20,783 nucleotides of DNA from Saccoglossus kowalevskii (Eukaryota; Hemichordata; Enteropneusta; Harrimaniidae), in assembly GCF_000003605.2 (NCBI RefSeq), contig NW_003119434.1, forward strand, positions 1 to 20,783, given 5' to 3'. A program made the position numbers and the translations under genes. Numbering within the stretch: position 1 is the first letter of the stretch; each line of letters begins with the position of its first letter. Below the pieces are notes generated by a model. The model saw only the letters and a list, made by a program, of their open reading frames with translations. It was not told where the DNA came from and ran no database searches. Positions 19,140 through 20,783 of this stretch are shown piece by piece.

Positions 19140-20640
19140 TAGAGTTTTGAAATTGAATAAAGAGAGTTTTGAGTTGGTCTTGAGGAGTACACCAGAACAG
19201 ACGCAGTCTAAGTCCAGTCCTGGAGAGACTTGGGGCGAGCCTTGACGCAGTCTAAAAGAGTTTTGGGTCAGCCTTACGATAGTCTTGGGGATTTTCCCCC
19301 AGGGCGCTGTGTCTTGTAGAGTGCTCGATTGATCGACTAAGACGAGAGTGGAAACGTATTTCGTTGTGTGTGTCTTATTTGACTGTAAAGCTTAAGTGAC
19401 TTCCCCGATCCCGCACCTCAAGGGGACGCGATATAGAGACGAGACGAGATTCCCCCCTGACACGTGTGGAGAACCCCGTGGAGAAGAATTTCCCCCTAAT
19501 ACGTGAGTGGAGATCCCGGGCAGGTGTTTAACACACATTGACATCCTGTGAAGAAAAGTGAAATGGCGAAGGTGTGTCTTTCTTGCGAACCGAACTAACT
19601 GGCTCGATGGCAGAGACGACTCAAAAACCGCGCTTGACGACTAACACAGTTAACAGAATGGCACCGATGAACAACACTGAAGAGATGAAGATTTCAGAAC
19701 CCTTTCGGAAGGACGAGTATCGAATAGGACTGTATAATTAAGAATTGAGCAACATTAAAGACAAGAAGATGAAAGAACGACCCCGAACTAACACGACGAA
19801 AGAAGAAGACGCTATATAGACTTTGAATTAGAACTTTAGCTATCTGTGTATTGCTTAGAGAACCGCTCGTTGGACACTGTAACTGACACTGTATAACTCA
19901 AGACGTTGAACTCTTTTCCAGAATCCTAACCCTATTGTTCAGTAATGTAATGTATTGCTTGCTTTTCCTATCGTTTTTACCATTTTTTTTTGTGATGTTG
20001 AATTGTATGTATGTAAGTGCCCAGATTTTTGTTTTGAACTGATATTTAGTGACGTGCGAGGTCCTTTATAACGATTTAAGCGCGCCTCAGTGGACAAGTA
20101 TTTGCAACACAGTGTTTTGAGTTTTGTGAAGTTTTATTGTGTTTTAATGAGTTTATGAGTAAGAGATATGATGGGAGGAATGATGCCCCCACGTGTTTTT
20201 AAGAGTTTTGAGATTTGTCGATGTACAGAGATATCGACGTTTTAAGAGTTGTTTTTGTTTATGTGTTGTTTCCGGAATACTTCTGACGCTTTTTGTGTGG
20301 AGAGCACTTTGTAACGTTTTTTATTGTCTTTTTGGAATGAGAGGTGGTGCGCTTATATATGTATTGTTTGATAACGCAAGCTTTTGTTCATGATTGACAG
20401 GATTATATGTAACTCAGTAGTTTCTATCGTTTTGCTTTTCCCCGTCTTTTTTGCCAGAGGAGTAATGTGTTATGATAGTTTTGTCTTTGCATTCCGTTAC
20501 CATGCCGTGTGACTTTTGTTTAAATTAATGACTTGTGAGTTCAGTTGAAGTTTATAAGCGTATGTGACAGGAGTTTGATTAATAGCTTGTTTATTCATTG
20601 TTTATTAGTTACCGCTTTGCAATGCTTTAACCGAGAGACG
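19140..20640 (+). other. Unidentified block with strong strand asymmetry, possible retroelement non-coding DNA
   Basis: This block differs from the AT-rich rest of the window. 19140-19550 is richer in G and C. 19550-19850 is A/G-rich on +. From about 19920 to 20640 it is strikingly T/G-rich. No open frame over about 70 codons and no known domain is present. AGAGTTTTG recurs (19141, 19163, 19257 and 20203 areas). GACGCAGTCTAA is repeated at 19200 and 19244. An AATAAA stands at 19157. It could be an LTR and leader of a retroelement or a long non-coding exon. No primer-binding site or paired LTR was recognised. Confidence 0.4.
19448..19520 (+). repeat. Imperfect tandem duplication of about 36 bases
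   Basis: Two adjacent copies share the pattern ATTCCCCC, ACGTG, TGGAGA and CCCG, the first at about 19448-19480 and the second at about 19487-19518. The first contains CACGTG, an E-box palindrome; the second has TACGTGAG instead. Confidence 0.65.
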
Positions 20641-20783
20641 CATCCCTGGTAATCACGTGATCATGCTGTCGACTGCAGCGATTGGCTGATCGCTTGGTTA
20701 CACCGCCACGCCTTAGTTTTTGACCTTTTGATATAGAGTTTGTAACCTTAGTAACGGAGACAGTGCAGCGAAGGGTTACCCTT
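20641..20783. other. Window end, promoter-like motifs but no gene seen
   Basis: An E-box in ATCACGTGAT (about 20653-20662) and an ATTGGCT inverted CCAAT box (about 20681) lie close together. A more GC-rich stretch runs to the end. These could belong to a promoter or an LTR cut by the window edge. No coding sequence is visible. Confidence 0.3.

Noticed and set aside
1-20783. tRNA, rRNA or bacterial-type operon features
   Set aside because: No cloverleaf, rRNA block, ribosome binding site or gene cluster was seen on either strand. Introns and transposon relics show this is animal nuclear DNA.

Overview
This is animal nuclear DNA: AT-rich, mostly non-coding, with one split gene, clear GT-AG introns and decayed transposable elements. 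Nothing indicates a bacterial or viral origin. The species cannot be read from the window. The compact exons, short introns, minisatellites and LINE/Tc1-type relics fit an invertebrate or basal chordate, which is inference.

The one confident gene lies on the minus strand at 17065..7316. Seven coding exons join in phase to give a predicted 410-residue L-arginine:glycine amidinotransferase (GATM/AGAT), the mitochondrial enzyme of the first step of creatine synthesis. The core catalytic residues are present (Asp242, His291, Asp293, Arg310, Cys395; each is the human number minus 12). The start has a basic, presequence-like leader. A polyadenylation signal sits at 7184..7189.

Layout on + coordinates. 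1-850: AT-rich repeats built around an ATGCAAATTAG core, ending in a CA/GA-rich microsatellite. 845-1640: minus-strand relic of a non-LTR retrotransposon. 1641-7180: intergenic DNA with a perfect palindrome (2186-2212), a fold-back-like element with a 21-bp tandem array (3166-3597), and a possible short DNA transposon (6500-6955). 7184-17067: GATM; intron 3 holds a 33-bp minisatellite (13979-14268) and intron 5 and intron 4 hold small hairpins. 17071-18240: upstream flank, no gene seen. 18247-18875: minus-strand relic of a DDE (IS630/Tc1-like) transposase with several breaks. 18880-20783: a block of different composition, purine-rich and then G/T-rich on the + strand, with small repeats. It may be retroelement or leader-like DNA, but I cannot identify it.

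I found no convincing undescribed multi-gene system. The items most worth checking are a Phe at the position of human AGAT Ser355, the fold-back element, the intronic minisatellite and the unexplained right-hand block.
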